Assembly: GCA_021806885.1 (NCBI GenBank)
Contig: JAKAPT010000004.1
Span: 1-49,662 of the forward strand
Direction: 5' to 3'
DNA from: a bacterium
GTDB taxonomy: Bacteria; SZUA-79; Acidulodesulfobacterales; Acidulodesulfobacteraceae
Length of the DNA: 49,662 bases
A program made the position numbers and the translations under genes. The number at the start of each line of letters is the position of its first letter. The stretch's first letter is position 1. Below, one piece after another: positions 18,205-27,616 of the stretch. The notes under the pieces are model-generated. The model was not told where the DNA came from. It ran no database searches and worked only from the letters and a program-made list of their open reading frames with translations.

Positions 18205-20544
18205 TTACGGGTTAGGTAGAGACCAGGCGGCGTATTTACAGGTGGGATAGTTCGAGCAGCTGAAAAACCTTCTTCCCTTTCTGGTTCTTTTTTCGACAAG
18301 GTATCCCCCGCACCCCGTGGGGCAGTGAACCTTGGCCTTGTTGTCAAATTTTACAGGAACCGGCTTAATGTTCTTGCATGCGGGATATCCGCTGCAGGCC
18401 AGGAACTTCCCGAAGCGGCCCATTTTTATCACCATTGGTTTTCCGCATTTCTCGCAGATTTCACCCGTAGCCTCGCTTTCTCCCCGGGCCGAAGCAGGGC
18501 TCCCGGTCTCTTCCTGTTGCGCCCCCTCCTTTTGAAGTTCGCGGGTGTTCTTGCATGCGGGATATCCGCTGCAGGCCAGGAACTTCCCGAAGCGGCCCAT
18601 TTTTATCACCATTGGTTTTCCGCATTTCTCGCAAATAATATCCGTGGGCGTGGAAGTTCCCTTTATGTTTTTTATTTTAAATTTAGCATCGGAGAGGTCT
18701 TTCAAAAATTTTTCATAAAAATCGGATAAAACCTCATTTCTGGTGGTCCCGCCCTTTTCAATCTCGTCAAGTTTCTTTTCCATGTTGGCGGTAAATTTTA
18801 AGTCAAGAATATCAGAAAACCCCTCCTTTAAAATATCCGAAACTGTCATTCCAAGCTCTGTGGGCTTGAATTTTTGGACACTGCTCCCCTTCTTTGTCGT
18901 ATCGGAGGATTCGGTGGTCATGATCACGTAATCCTTGTTCTTGATATTTGATATTATTGCCTGATAGGTTGAAGGCCTGCCTATGCCGTTTTCATCCAGG
19001 GCCTTTACCAGGGTTGCCTCCGTGTAACGGGGAGGCGGGGAGGTAAAATGCTGGATGGATTCAACCTTATTGATTTCGGCCGGGTTTCCCTTAGAAAGGA
19101 AGGGGAAAACCTTCTCAACCGGGTTTTTATGTTTTTCCTCGTGAATATCCTCTGCGTCCCCTTCGCTTCTTGATTTCAGATGTTCATTTATAACCCTTTG
19201 AAAACCGTCAAAGTGCAAGACATTTTCGGTTGTCTTAAAACTGTATTCTATATCGGTTCTGCCGGAAATCCCCTCCACGTTTCCATTTATCATTATGCTG
19301 TACTGGTCATAGATGCTTTCCTTCATGAAAAACGCCGTGAAGTATGCCCAGATAAGGCTATAAAGTTTAAATTCGTCAGGGGATAGATATTCCTTGATTC
19401 TGCCCGGACTCAAGTTTATGTCGGTGGGCCTTACGGCCTCGTGGGCATCCTGGACCTTTTTTGCACCACCCTTCTTTATGGAAGGCTCGGTTCTGATGTA
19501 ATTATCCCCAAAAACCGCCGATATATAACCCCTTGCTTTACCGGAAGCCTCGTCCGATATCCTCGTCGAATCAGTCCTCATGTAGGTTATAAGGCCAAGC
19601 GGGCCAAGTGGGGCCTTACTTACTCCCTCCACGGGGCCAAGCTCTATTCCTTCATAAAGTTTTTGCGCTATGGTCATCGTTTTTTTTACGGGGAACCTGA
19701 AAAATCTGGCTGCTTCCTGCTGGAGGGTGCTCGTAATAAGAGGCAGGGGCGGCTTTTTTGCCGTCTGTTTTTTGTTGATTTCCTTGATTTTATAATTATC
19801 AATTTTTAAAAGAACGTCTTTTAATTCTTCTGCCCCATTCTCATCTTTAATTTCGGGGTTTTTGCCGTTTATTTTAAAAAGCTCGCATTCGACTTTGACA
19901 ATTCCCTCATTTTCCCTAAGGCTCTCCGCTTTTGGTATCTTTATTTCAAAAAGAGCCGTAAACGTCCAGTATTCTTCTTTTACGAAAGAGTTTATCTCTT
20001 TTTCCCTCTCCACTATAAGGTATAATGCTACTGATTGAACCCTTCCGGCCGAAAGGCCCCTCCTTATTTTTTCCCATAAAAAGGGGCTTAAGTTGTATCC
20101 GACCAGCCTGTCGAGGATTCTCCTTGCCTTCTGGGATTCATACATAGGTTTGTTGAGGACGGAGGGATTTTTTATCGCGTTAATAACGGCATCTTTTGTT
20201 ATTTCGTTGAACAGGACCCTGCTTATTTCTGGTTTGGGCCCCCTGAGGGTATCTATAACCTCTTTTATGTTCCAGGCTATGGCCTCCCCCTCCCTGTCCG
20301 GGTCGGCCGCGAGAAAAACCCTCCCGGCATCCTTTGCAAGTTTTTTTATTTCGTCGACGGTTTTTTCCTTTCCGGAAATGATTTCATATTCGGGCTCAAA
20401 CCCTTTTTTAACATCGACGCCTATGGTTTTTTTAGGAAGGTCTTTAATGTGCCCGACGGTGGGTTTTACCAGGAAGTCTTTTCCCAGGTATTTATTTATG
20501 GTATGAGCCTTTGAAGGGGATTCAACTATTACTAGATTTTTCAT
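18205..20544 (-). CDS. topA: DNA topoisomerase I (type IA)
   Basis: Relaxes negative supercoils through a 5'-phosphotyrosine intermediate. The TOPRIM start MKNLVIVESPSKAHTINKYLG, the acidic motif LAADPDREGEAIAWN and the active-site region GLITYMRTDSTRIS (tyrosine near residue 320) are canonical. The C-terminus has three four-cysteine zinc ribbons: two copies of CEKCGKPMVIKMGRFGKFLAC and a third starting CPTGCGGYL. The first two are encoded by an exact 88-bp direct repeat. The ATG at 20544 is preferred over the TTG at 20547. It overlaps the end of the dprA-like gene, consistent with the widespread dprA-topA pairing. Confidence 0.96.
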   Translation of the reverse strand: MKNLVIVESPSKAHTINKYLGKDFLVKPTVGHIKDLPKKTIGVDVKKGFEPEYEIISGKEKTVDEIKKLAKDAGRVFLAADPDREGEAIAWNIKEVIDTLRGPKPEISRVLFNEITKDAVINAIKNPSVLNKPMYESQKARRILDRLVGYNLSPFLWEKIRRGLSAGRVQSVALYLIVEREKEINSFVKEEYWTFTALFEIKIPKAESLRENEGIVKVECELFKINGKNPEIKDENGAEELKDVLLKIDNYKIKEINKKQTAKKPPLPLITSTLQQEAARFFRFPVKKTMTIAQKLYEGIELGPVEGVSKAPLGPLGLITYMRTDSTRISDEASGKARGYISAVFGDNYIRTEPSIKKGGAKKVQDAHEAVRPTDINLSPGRIKEYLSPDEFKLYSLIWAYFTAFFMKESIYDQYSIMINGNVEGISGRTDIEYSFKTTENVLHFDGFQRVINEHLKSRSEGDAEDIHEEKHKNPVEKVFPFLSKGNPAEINKVESIQHFTSPPPRYTEATLVKALDENGIGRPSTYQAIISNIKNKDYVIMTTESSDTTKKGSSVQKFKPTELGMTVSDILKEGFSDILDLKFTANMEKKLDEIEKGGTTRNEVLSDFYEKFLKDLSDAKFKIKNIKGTSTPTDIICEKCGKPMVIKMGRFGKFLACSGYPACKNTRELQKEGAQQEETGSPASARGESEATGEICEKCGKPMVIKMGRFGKFLACSGYPACKNIKPVPVKFDNKAKVHCPTGCGGYLVEKRTRKGRRFFSCSNYPTCKYAAWSLPNP
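18369..18632 (-). repeat. Exact 88-bp direct repeat inside topA (18369-18456 and 18545-18632)
   Basis: The two copies are identical over 88 bases and offset by 176 bases, in frame. Each encodes the core of a zinc ribbon (CEKCGKPMVIKM through YPACKN). The linker between the copies, rich in Gln, Glu, Ser and Ala (EGAQQEETGSPASARGES), is not repeated. Identity at the DNA level, including synonymous positions, indicates a recent duplication or gene conversion. Confidence 0.9.
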
Positions 20545-21508
20545 CAATTTTTTTTATTAAACCGCCTGGAAGGCGGATAATTTCAGAATTTATTTCCATT
20601 ATCGAAATTGCTTTAAGGATATCGCACCGATCAACTTTATGATTAATATTGCCTACTTTGATTAAATTGTCAATAGGTATATTTTCATTGGCCGGGACTA
20701 TTTCAAGTATTAACTTTCTTATTTCATGCTGATTTATCGTGTGGGCGGAAGAGCCGGAAGAGGGTAAATTTTGAGTTCTTTTGGTATCTTCAGGCCTTTC
20801 TTTAAAAAAATCTCTATCGGACAGTAAGACTTTCACCTCCTTTCCCGCGGCTTCAAATTTATCCGTTATTCCCTTCAAGGAGCTTTTTGCGGATAAAAAT
20901 AAAATTGCCAAACCGCTCGATAAAGAAAATGCAAGGAGGTTCCTTAGCGAGAAACCATGTTTTCCCGGCTTCGAGAAGGGATCGACCGCTGAAATCCAGG
21001 GAAGACCGCCCTTAAGATAATTATTCATTATCAATTTATTGTCACTGAAAAAAGGGTTGTGAGGCAGGAGCATTACCGGAGGGCCATCCTTTTCCGCTAT
21101 TTTTATAAAATTGATTTCAGCCTGGCTGTTTATGCCCGAAAGTGAAAGGTCAAATTGATTTAAAGCTATAAGGTCTTGTAATTTTTCAATTAGATCCAGG
21201 GAAGGAACGAAAATACCCGAACCGTTATACCTCGAAGAAGTAATGAATAATATTTTTTTTCTTCGCAATAAAGACAGTTCAACCATGTTTCCCGGATTAT
21301 AAACATGAAGGAACTCGGGAATGCCCGCAGGCCTTAAGCCTTTGAATAAATCTATAGTTTTTACCGGTTTAATAGAATATTTATCGAGGGTGGAGATTTC
21401 TTCCTCCGCCCCGAGTTTGAGCCTTTCGGTATATCCGTTATTTTTACATTCATTGCCGCGTGAAGCCTTAAGGCGGATTCTATAATTAAAATATTCCATT
21501 TTTTGCAT
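20522..21508 (-). CDS. dprA: Diverged DprA/Smf-family protein
   Basis: DprA loads RecA on single-stranded DNA during natural transformation. This 328-aa protein keeps the outline of the Rossmann-like domain: RRKKILFITSSRYNGS where DprA has its VGSR motif, SLSGINSQAEINFIKIAEKDGPPVMLL where SGxARGID..AH normally occurs, and SLRNLLAFSLSSGLAILFLSAKSSLKG where FPxRNRiiagLs...vvEa...SGsl occurs. The C-terminal winged-helix end DILKAISIMEINSEIIRLPGG is typical. The canonical GSR and ARGID residues are not retained, so activity is doubtful. Its position immediately before topA supports the assignment. Start ATG at 21508 or 21499; AGGA precedes both. Confidence 0.7.
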   Translation of the reverse strand: MQKMEYFNYRIRLKASRGNECKNNGYTERLKLGAEEEISTLDKYSIKPVKTIDLFKGLRPAGIPEFLHVYNPGNMVELSLLRRKKILFITSSRYNGSGIFVPSLDLIEKLQDLIALNQFDLSLSGINSQAEINFIKIAEKDGPPVMLLPHNPFFSDNKLIMNNYLKGGLPWISAVDPFSKPGKHGFSLRNLLAFSLSSGLAILFLSAKSSLKGITDKFEAAGKEVKVLLSDRDFFKERPEDTKRTQNLPSSGSSAHTINQHEIRKLILEIVPANENIPIDNLIKVGNINHKVDRCDILKAISIMEINSEIIRLPGGLIKKIDEKSSNS

Positions 21509-21577
21509 TGTCCTATGGGGTATGTAATTAATTTTGATAATATGATAAAATGTCCAAAAAAGGAACAGATATTTCCA

Positions 21578-22792
21578 ATGAGAGTTAACAAAAAATATGC
21601 CCTGGGATACTCAATCCTCGCCATTTTTTTATCATTAACTGTATTATATTTTAACAGGGCTTACGGGGGATCCCTTCCCGGAAAAAGGGGGCAGGCAAAA
21701 ATAGCGGTTCTATTGCCCACCTCAGGCAAATATTCCTATTTCTCCTGGCAATTTCTTTATGGGTTTTTCTTAAGGAAAAACATAATTAAGATCCCTAAAA
21801 TCAAGTATATAATTTTAAATCTTCCTCCAAGGTCGGGAAAAAGCGCAATACGTTCTGTTTTTGAATCCCTGCGCAAAGAACGGGCTTTTGCAATAGTCGG
21901 CCCGCTTTTCCCAGGTCAGGTGAAGTATTTTGAATTATATTCCTCGAAATTTAAAATTCCGGTTTTAACCCCATCTCCGGTTGTCTCAAATATCGGGGCA
22001 TATCCTTATATGTTTAATTATGGCATGACGTTGAAACAGGAGATTGAAACGGATTTAAGATACGCAAGGCGTAATAATATAACGCCCATTACCGTTTTGT
22101 ATCCCGATAATGCATATGGTAATATGATTGCGGGTTACATAAGGCATTTTTCGAAGAAATACATGGTCAATATCATTAAGTACAGCCCTTATCCTCCCGG
22201 TACGGTAGATTTTTTTGATAATTTTAGCTCTATTGTGCGGTTTCCCGACAATTTTAAGGAGTCATCCCCGATTGAAAATTCTTCAGGGAAAACTTCAGGG
22301 ATAAAACCTAAAATTCTATTTAAAGGGCTTCTAATTGTAGGGGACACCCCAAAATTAAAGCTCATATTGACGCAGCTGATGTATTATAATATAAAAGGTT
22401 TTCCCATTCTGGGACTAAGCGAATTTCATTCGGAAAAGTTTTTAAAAAATTATTCTTTCTACCTGCATAATGCCATTTTTCCTGATGGATTTTCCAAAAA
22501 TGACAATGACCCGGAGGTTAAAGAGTTTGTTTCCATGTATAAGAATGCCTATGGGTTGTCTCCTAACATTCTTAGCGCTGAAGGTTACGACATAGGCAGG
22601 ATATTAAGGCACATTTCCCGGTCAAATAAGGGCAGGAAGTCGTTTTATAAGGCTCTCTTGAGCACGACGAGTTTTACGGGCGCCTGCGGAATATCTCGCT
22701 TACATAAGAACAGGTTCAGAAAAGCCCTTTATCTTTTTAACTATAAAAACAACAGGATTTCGGTTCTTGAAAATCCCTTTAAAGCAAGATAA
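21578..22792 (+). CDS. Periplasmic binding-fold protein (type 1), LpoA-like PBP activator candidate
   Basis: 404 aa from the ATG at 21578, the start that leaves a good N-terminal export signal (KKYALGYSILAIFLSLTVLYF); AAGGA lies upstream. The mature part follows the type 1 periplasmic binding fold: KIAVLLPTSGKYSYFSWQFLYGF, AFAIVGPLFPGQV, IPVLTPSPVVSNIGAYPYMF, ITVLYPDNAYGNMIAGYIRHF and a late AEGYDIGRILRHISRS. No transporter genes are near. Instead it is followed 10 bases later by the class A PBP gene, which recalls LpoA, the activator of PBP1A with a similar C-terminal fold. A role as ligand-binding or PBP-activating periplasmic protein is inferred. No lipobox cysteine is seen. Confidence 0.72.
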   Translation: MRVNKKYALGYSILAIFLSLTVLYFNRAYGGSLPGKRGQAKIAVLLPTSGKYSYFSWQFLYGFFLRKNIIKIPKIKYIILNLPPRSGKSAIRSVFESLRKERAFAIVGPLFPGQVKYFELYSSKFKIPVLTPSPVVSNIGAYPYMFNYGMTLKQEIETDLRYARRNNITPITVLYPDNAYGNMIAGYIRHFSKKYMVNIIKYSPYPPGTVDFFDNFSSIVRFPDNFKESSPIENSSGKTSGIKPKILFKGLLIVGDTPKLKLILTQLMYYNIKGFPILGLSEFHSEKFLKNYSFYLHNAIFPDGFSKNDNDPEVKEFVSMYKNAYGLSPNILSAEGYDIGRILRHISRSNKGRKSFYKALLSTTSFTGACGISRLHKNRFRKALYLFNYKNNRISVLENPFKAR

Positions 22793-22802
22793 ACCATTAA
22801 TT

Positions 22803-25151
22803 ATGAAAAAGAATAATCAAAAATCAAAAAGGGGCAAAAAATCCTTATTTGTATTTCTTCTAGTTTTTATCTCCGGTTTTATAGCAATCTCGGCAATCCT
22901 TTATTTTATCCTTGCCGCGAGTGTGCCCAATATCGTTTCGCTCCAGGATTACCAGCCCCAGGAAGTAAACTATGTTTATTCCAATAACGGAAAGCTTGTA
23001 GGCTATCTGGGATCCGTAAACAGGGAGGTCGTCCCCCTGTCGCGAATTCCGTTACGGGTAAGAGAGGCATTTCTTGCCGCGGAGGACAAAAATTTTTACA
23101 ATCAGGGCGCTATCGATTTCAAGGCTATTGTCAGGGCTTTTTTTGTAAATATTTTATCGGGACATATTGTCGAGGGAGGATCTACCATTACCCAGCAGGT
23201 AGCTAAAACCCTTCTCATCCCGTATCAGAGATCCTATATCTGGAAACTAAGGGAGGCGATACTCGCATACAGGATTGCGGGCCATCTTTCCAAAGACGAA
23301 ATACTTGATATCTATCTTAACCAGATATATTTAGGCAATAATGCGTATGGGGTTCAGGCGGCGTCCCTCACCTATTTCGATGTTCCGGTGTGGAAGCTTG
23401 ACCTCGCCCAGGCAGCCATGCTTGGCGGTCTTCCCCAGGCGCCCTCCTATCTCGACCCGTATATACATTTTAAGGATGCTAAAAGAAGACAAAAATATGT
23501 CCTTACCGAGATGGCGGCAGATGGTTTTATAACCGAAAAAGAGGCAAAGGAAGCCTACAGGGAGAAAATAACCCTTCATAATTACTTTAAATATTACGGC
23601 ATTGCCCCATATTATCTGGCATATGTCAAACAGGATATTATAGGTAAATACGGGAAAGAGATTTATAAAGAAGGCGGGCTTAAAATTTATACCGCCATGA
23701 GCGCCAGGGCGCAGAAATATGCCGATAAGGCCGTTAAGGAAGGGCTCATAAGGCTTAGCCATGAATACGGTTATTCGGGGCCTCTCAAAAAATTGTCATA
23801 TAACAAAATGCTTGACGGGATAACGCATGAAAGGTCTTTAATAAATTATCTTTATGAAGGAAGCGTATACAAGGGATTTGTGACAGGGATATCTTCGGAC
23901 GGGAAATATGCAGATGTGGCGGTTGGCCGATTCAGGGGAATCATCCCTCTTTCGGAAATGAGCTGGGCGTCCGCTTACAACCGTAATGTATATTTTTCCG
24001 AAAGGGCTATAGATAACGTTTCCGATGCCTTGGGCACGGGGGACGAGGTTTTAGTCCGCTTCCTTCGTTATAACAGGAATCACGTGCCTGTTTTTTCCCT
24101 TGAGGAAAATGATATCGTGCAGGGGGCTCTTATTTCCATAAACCCCCAAAGCGGCTATGTTATCGCCATGGTGGGCGGTTACAGTTATAAAAAAAGCCAG
24201 TTTAACAGGGCAATAGACGCCCTGAGGCAAACAGGCTCGGCCTTTAAGCCGTTTGTTTACGCTCAGGCCCTCTCCCAGGGATTTACGCCCTCATCCATAA
24301 TAAACAATACCCCCGTGGTTTATCCCACCGGCGTTCCTGGAAAATATTACAGGCCTAAGAATTTTGAGCGTAATTTCACGGGTCCTACTACTCTTATCAC
24401 AGGGCTTTCCCAATCAATCGATGTTGTCGCCATAAAGCTCCTTAAAAGGGTGGGGATTGATAATACAGTAGACCTTGCCCATAAGATGGGGCTGCATCAC
24501 CTTGTAAGGAACCTTACACTCGCCTTAGGATCCTCAAGCCTTAGCCTTCTCGATATAACCAATGCCTATACCGCATTTGCAAACGGGGGGCAGGAGTGCG
24601 AGCCCGTATTTATAACAAAAATTTTAACCCCACAGGGGAAAACGCTTTTTGAAAATACGCCGCAATGCCAGCAGGTTTTATCTCCCCAGGTGGCATTTAT
24701 CCTTACGAATATGATGGAGCGGGTTATAAGCGGGGGAACCGGCTCCACCGTTTCGAATATAAGGAATATTACTCCCGACATTGCGGGTAAGACAGGCTCT
24801 TCCAGCGATTACCGCGACGGGGTTTTCATAGGCTATACATCCACCCTCGTTACGGGCGTATGGACGGGCCTTGATAATTTCCATTCAATGGGAAAGCTCA
24901 TGGTCGGGGCGATAACGGCCGCGCCCATATGGGATTCTTACATGAGCAGCGCTCTTGCCGTATTTCCGCCGGAGCCTTTTACAATTCCTTCGGGTATAGT
25001 GTTCGTCGATGTTGATCCGTCCACGGGACTGGTGGCCCCCATGGGTTATAAAGACCCGCTTTTGATGCCATATATCAAGGGGACAGAGCCCGGTAGCGTT
25101 CCAAAGGTCAAGAAAGCCAAAAAACCATGGTCTTTTTTCAATTTGTTTTAA
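22803..25151 (+). CDS. mrcA: Class A penicillin-binding protein (bifunctional transglycosylase/transpeptidase)
   Basis: Synthesises and cross-links peptidoglycan. From the ATG at 22803 the protein is 782 aa: a cytoplasmic Lys-rich tip, one membrane anchor (KSLFVFLLVFISGFIAISAIL), then the GT51 glycosyltransferase domain with AAEDKNFYNQGAIDFKAI and GGSTITQQVAKTLL. The transpeptidase domain has the catalytic TGSAFKPF (SxxK) and GKTGSSSDYRDGVF (KTG). At the position of the SxN motif the sequence is QSIDVVA, with Asp instead of Asn. The C-terminus is short and Lys-rich. It lies directly downstream of the LpoA-like gene and upstream of gyrA. The symbol is by family only. Confidence 0.93.
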   Translation: MKKNNQKSKRGKKSLFVFLLVFISGFIAISAILYFILAASVPNIVSLQDYQPQEVNYVYSNNGKLVGYLGSVNREVVPLSRIPLRVREAFLAAEDKNFYNQGAIDFKAIVRAFFVNILSGHIVEGGSTITQQVAKTLLIPYQRSYIWKLREAILAYRIAGHLSKDEILDIYLNQIYLGNNAYGVQAASLTYFDVPVWKLDLAQAAMLGGLPQAPSYLDPYIHFKDAKRRQKYVLTEMAADGFITEKEAKEAYREKITLHNYFKYYGIAPYYLAYVKQDIIGKYGKEIYKEGGLKIYTAMSARAQKYADKAVKEGLIRLSHEYGYSGPLKKLSYNKMLDGITHERSLINYLYEGSVYKGFVTGISSDGKYADVAVGRFRGIIPLSEMSWASAYNRNVYFSERAIDNVSDALGTGDEVLVRFLRYNRNHVPVFSLEENDIVQGALISINPQSGYVIAMVGGYSYKKSQFNRAIDALRQTGSAFKPFVYAQALSQGFTPSSIINNTPVVYPTGVPGKYYRPKNFERNFTGPTTLITGLSQSIDVVAIKLLKRVGIDNTVDLAHKMGLHHLVRNLTLALGSSSLSLLDITNAYTAFANGGQECEPVFITKILTPQGKTLFENTPQCQQVLSPQVAFILTNMMERVISGGTGSTVSNIRNITPDIAGKTGSSSDYRDGVFIGYTSTLVTGVWTGLDNFHSMGKLMVGAITAAPIWDSYMSSALAVFPPEPFTIPSGIVFVDVDPSTGLVAPMGYKDPLLMPYIKGTEPGSVPKVKKAKKPWSFFNLF

Positions 25152-25188
25152 TTTTTTATAATATGGAATAATTATTTTGGAGGGAATC

Positions 25189-27612
25189 TTGGAGCAAAAA
25201 AGCATCATAGACATTAACATAGAAGACGAAATGCGGCAATCCTACCTTGATTACGCCATGAGCGTAATAATCGGGAGGGCTCTTCCGGAGGTAAAAGACG
25301 GCCTTAAACCCGTTCACAGGAGAATCCTCTTTGCCATGAACGAGATAGGAAACGATTACAATAAGCCTTTCAAGAAATCAGCGAGGATAGTCGGAGACGT
25401 CATAGGTAAATATCATCCGCACGGGGATGCCGCCGTTTATGATTCGATAGTCAGAATGGCCCAGGATTTTTCCTTACGTTATCCCTTAATCAATGGCCAG
25501 GGTAATTTTGGATCGATAGACGGCGACCCTCCCGCAGCCATGAGATACACCGAGATCAGGATGACGAGGATGTCTTCTTATCTTTTGGACGACATAGATT
25601 TTGAAACGGTTGGATTTGTTCCAAACTATGACGGTTCCCTGAAAGAGCCGGCCATACTTCCTGCGAAATTTCCCAATCTTCTCGTAAACGGTTCTTCCGG
25701 CATCGCGGTTGGAATGTCATCAAATATTCCCCCCCACAATCTTACGGAGGTTACGAATGCCATTCTCTATTACTTGGACAAGGAGGATTCATCGATAGAA
25801 GAACTCAGAAAATTTATAAAAGGACCTGATTTTCCCACAGGAGGAATAATATACGGATATTCCGGCATAGACAATTATTTCAACACCGGAAGGGGGCTTG
25901 TAAGAGTAAGGGCGAGGCACCATTTTGAAAAATCGAAAATAGTTATTACAGAGATACCCTATCAGGTCAATAAATCAAAGATATTGGAAAGAATAGCCGA
26001 GCTTGTTAAGGAAAAAAAGATCGAAGGCATATCCGACCTGAGGGACGAATCGGACAGGGAAGGGCTGAGAATAGTAATAGAACTCAAGAGGGACGCCAAT
26101 GAGCATATCGTGATCAACAACCTCTTCAAACATACCCAGCTTGAAGAAACCTTTGGAGTTATTTTCCTCGCCATTGTCAACAACCAGCCTAAAATACTTA
26201 ATATAAAAGACATGATTTCCCTTTTTGTGGATTTCAGAAAAGAGATCGTGGTTAAAAGGACCCTGTTCGAACTTGCAAAAGCGGAGGCGCGCCTTCATAT
26301 ATTAGAGGCCTTTAAGACCGTTGCGGAGAAGATAGACGAGGTAATAGAACTTATAAAAAGTTCTGAATCCCCCGCTGTCGCCAAAGACCGGCTTATGAAG
26401 GGATATAATTTTACCGAGGTGCAGGCAAAGGCAATCCTTGATTTGAAACTGGAGAAAATTACAGGCCTCGAGCGGGAAAATTTAATAAAGGAATATAAAG
26501 AAATCCTGGGAAAGGTTAAAAAACTTAAGGAAATACTCGGAAGCGAAAAACTCATTAAAAACATAATTAAAGATGAACTTAAAATAATAAGGGATAAATT
26601 CGGAGACGAAAGAAAAACGGAAATTGCCAGGGAAGAAACAGAGGTTTCGCTGACCGACCTTATACCCAACGAGGCCATGATAGTCATGGTAACCGAAAAC
26701 GGATATATAAAAAGAACAAAACTTTCCACTTTCAAGGCCCAGAACAGGGGAGGCAAAGGTCAAACAGGGATAAAATCCAAGGAAGAGGATTTTGTTTCAA
26801 ATTCATTCTGCGCGAACGCCCACGACTCAATTCTTTTTATCACAAACAGGGGAAATGCCTTCAGGCTTAATGTTTATGACATTCCAGAGACATTAAAATC
26901 CTCAAAGGGCAAGCCGATAGTTAACCTCCTCGAGCTAAGGGATTCGGAAAGGGTCTCCTCCGTGCTTACCGTTACCGATTTTAATCCAATTTGTTCTATT
27001 TTCATAGCAACAAGGGACGGTCAGATAATAAGGACTTCCCTGGATAAATTCTCGAATGTAAGAAGGACAGGCATAAGGGCTATAAGGCTTAAAGACGGGG
27101 ATGAGGTTATAAGCACCCATATCGCGGAAAACAAGGATAAAAACCAGCTTATTGTAATGGCGACAAAATTTGGAAAATCTATCTGCGCGGGAATCGATGA
27201 TTTCAGGGTGCTCGGGAGGGGCGCTATGGGGGTTATAGGAATGCGACTTTCAAAAGGGGATTCGGTTGTTTCTATGGACGTCCTTTCTTCGGAGGATGAA
27301 AATCTTGTTTCGATAACGGAAAACGGCTACGGCAAAAAAACAAAAATGTCCGAATTCAGAAAGCAAAAAAAAGGCGGGAAGGGAATTATTGCAATAAAAG
27401 TTGGGGAAAGAAACGGAAACGTCGTTTCGGTCCTTAAGGCGAAAGGGGAAAACGATATCATCATAATAACCTCTAACGGGAAGATAATAAGAATAAATGA
27501 ATCAAGCCTCAGGTCGATAGGGAGAAATACCATGGGAGTTAAATTAATAAACCTGGACGAGAATGAAAGGGTTGTGAGCGCGGTTGTGGCATCCAGGGAA
27601 TTAGACGAATAA
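25189..27612 (+). CDS. gyrA: DNA gyrase subunit A
   Basis: DNA breakage-reunion subunit of gyrase. The N-terminal domain has [51 protein letters not shown] and the catalytic tyrosine in [10 protein letters not shown]. The C-terminal beta-pinwheel contains repeated TENGYIKRT-like blades. The GyrA box reads QNRGGKG, with Asn replacing the second residue of QRRGGKG. The start is chosen as TTG at 25189 because GGAGGG ends 4 bases upstream; the track start at 25177 would overlap that site. This gives 807 aa. ParC is a less likely alternative since a GyrA-box-like motif and a full pinwheel are present. Confidence 0.95.
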   Translation: MEQKSIIDINIEDEMRQSYLDYAMSVIIGRALPEVKDGLKPVHRRILFAMNEIGNDYNKPFKKSARIVGDVIGKYHPHGDAAVYDSIVRMAQDFSLRYPLINGQGNFGSIDGDPPAAMRYTEIRMTRMSSYLLDDIDFETVGFVPNYDGSLKEPAILPAKFPNLLVNGSSGIAVGMSSNIPPHNLTEVTNAILYYLDKEDSSIEELRKFIKGPDFPTGGIIYGYSGIDNYFNTGRGLVRVRARHHFEKSKIVITEIPYQVNKSKILERIAELVKEKKIEGISDLRDESDREGLRIVIELKRDANEHIVINNLFKHTQLEETFGVIFLAIVNNQPKILNIKDMISLFVDFRKEIVVKRTLFELAKAEARLHILEAFKTVAEKIDEVIELIKSSESPAVAKDRLMKGYNFTEVQAKAILDLKLEKITGLERENLIKEYKEILGKVKKLKEILGSEKLIKNIIKDELKIIRDKFGDERKTEIAREETEVSLTDLIPNEAMIVMVTENGYIKRTKLSTFKAQNRGGKGQTGIKSKEEDFVSNSFCANAHDSILFITNRGNAFRLNVYDIPETLKSSKGKPIVNLLELRDSERVSSVLTVTDFNPICSIFIATRDGQIIRTSLDKFSNVRRTGIRAIRLKDGDEVISTHIAENKDKNQLIVMATKFGKSICAGIDDFRVLGRGAMGVIGMRLSKGDSVVSMDVLSSEDENLVSITENGYGKKTKMSEFRKQKKGGKGIIAIKVGERNGNVVSVLKAKGENDIIIITSNGKIIRINESSLRSIGRNTMGVKLINLDENERVVSAVVASRELDE

Positions 27613-27616
27613 ATAT

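Noticed and set aside
20562-20576. CCGCCT-GGA-AGGCGG hairpin near the topA start
   Set aside because: It lies inside the dprA-like coding region (RLPGG codons) and the A/T tract is not adjacent, so it is more likely codon-driven than a terminator.
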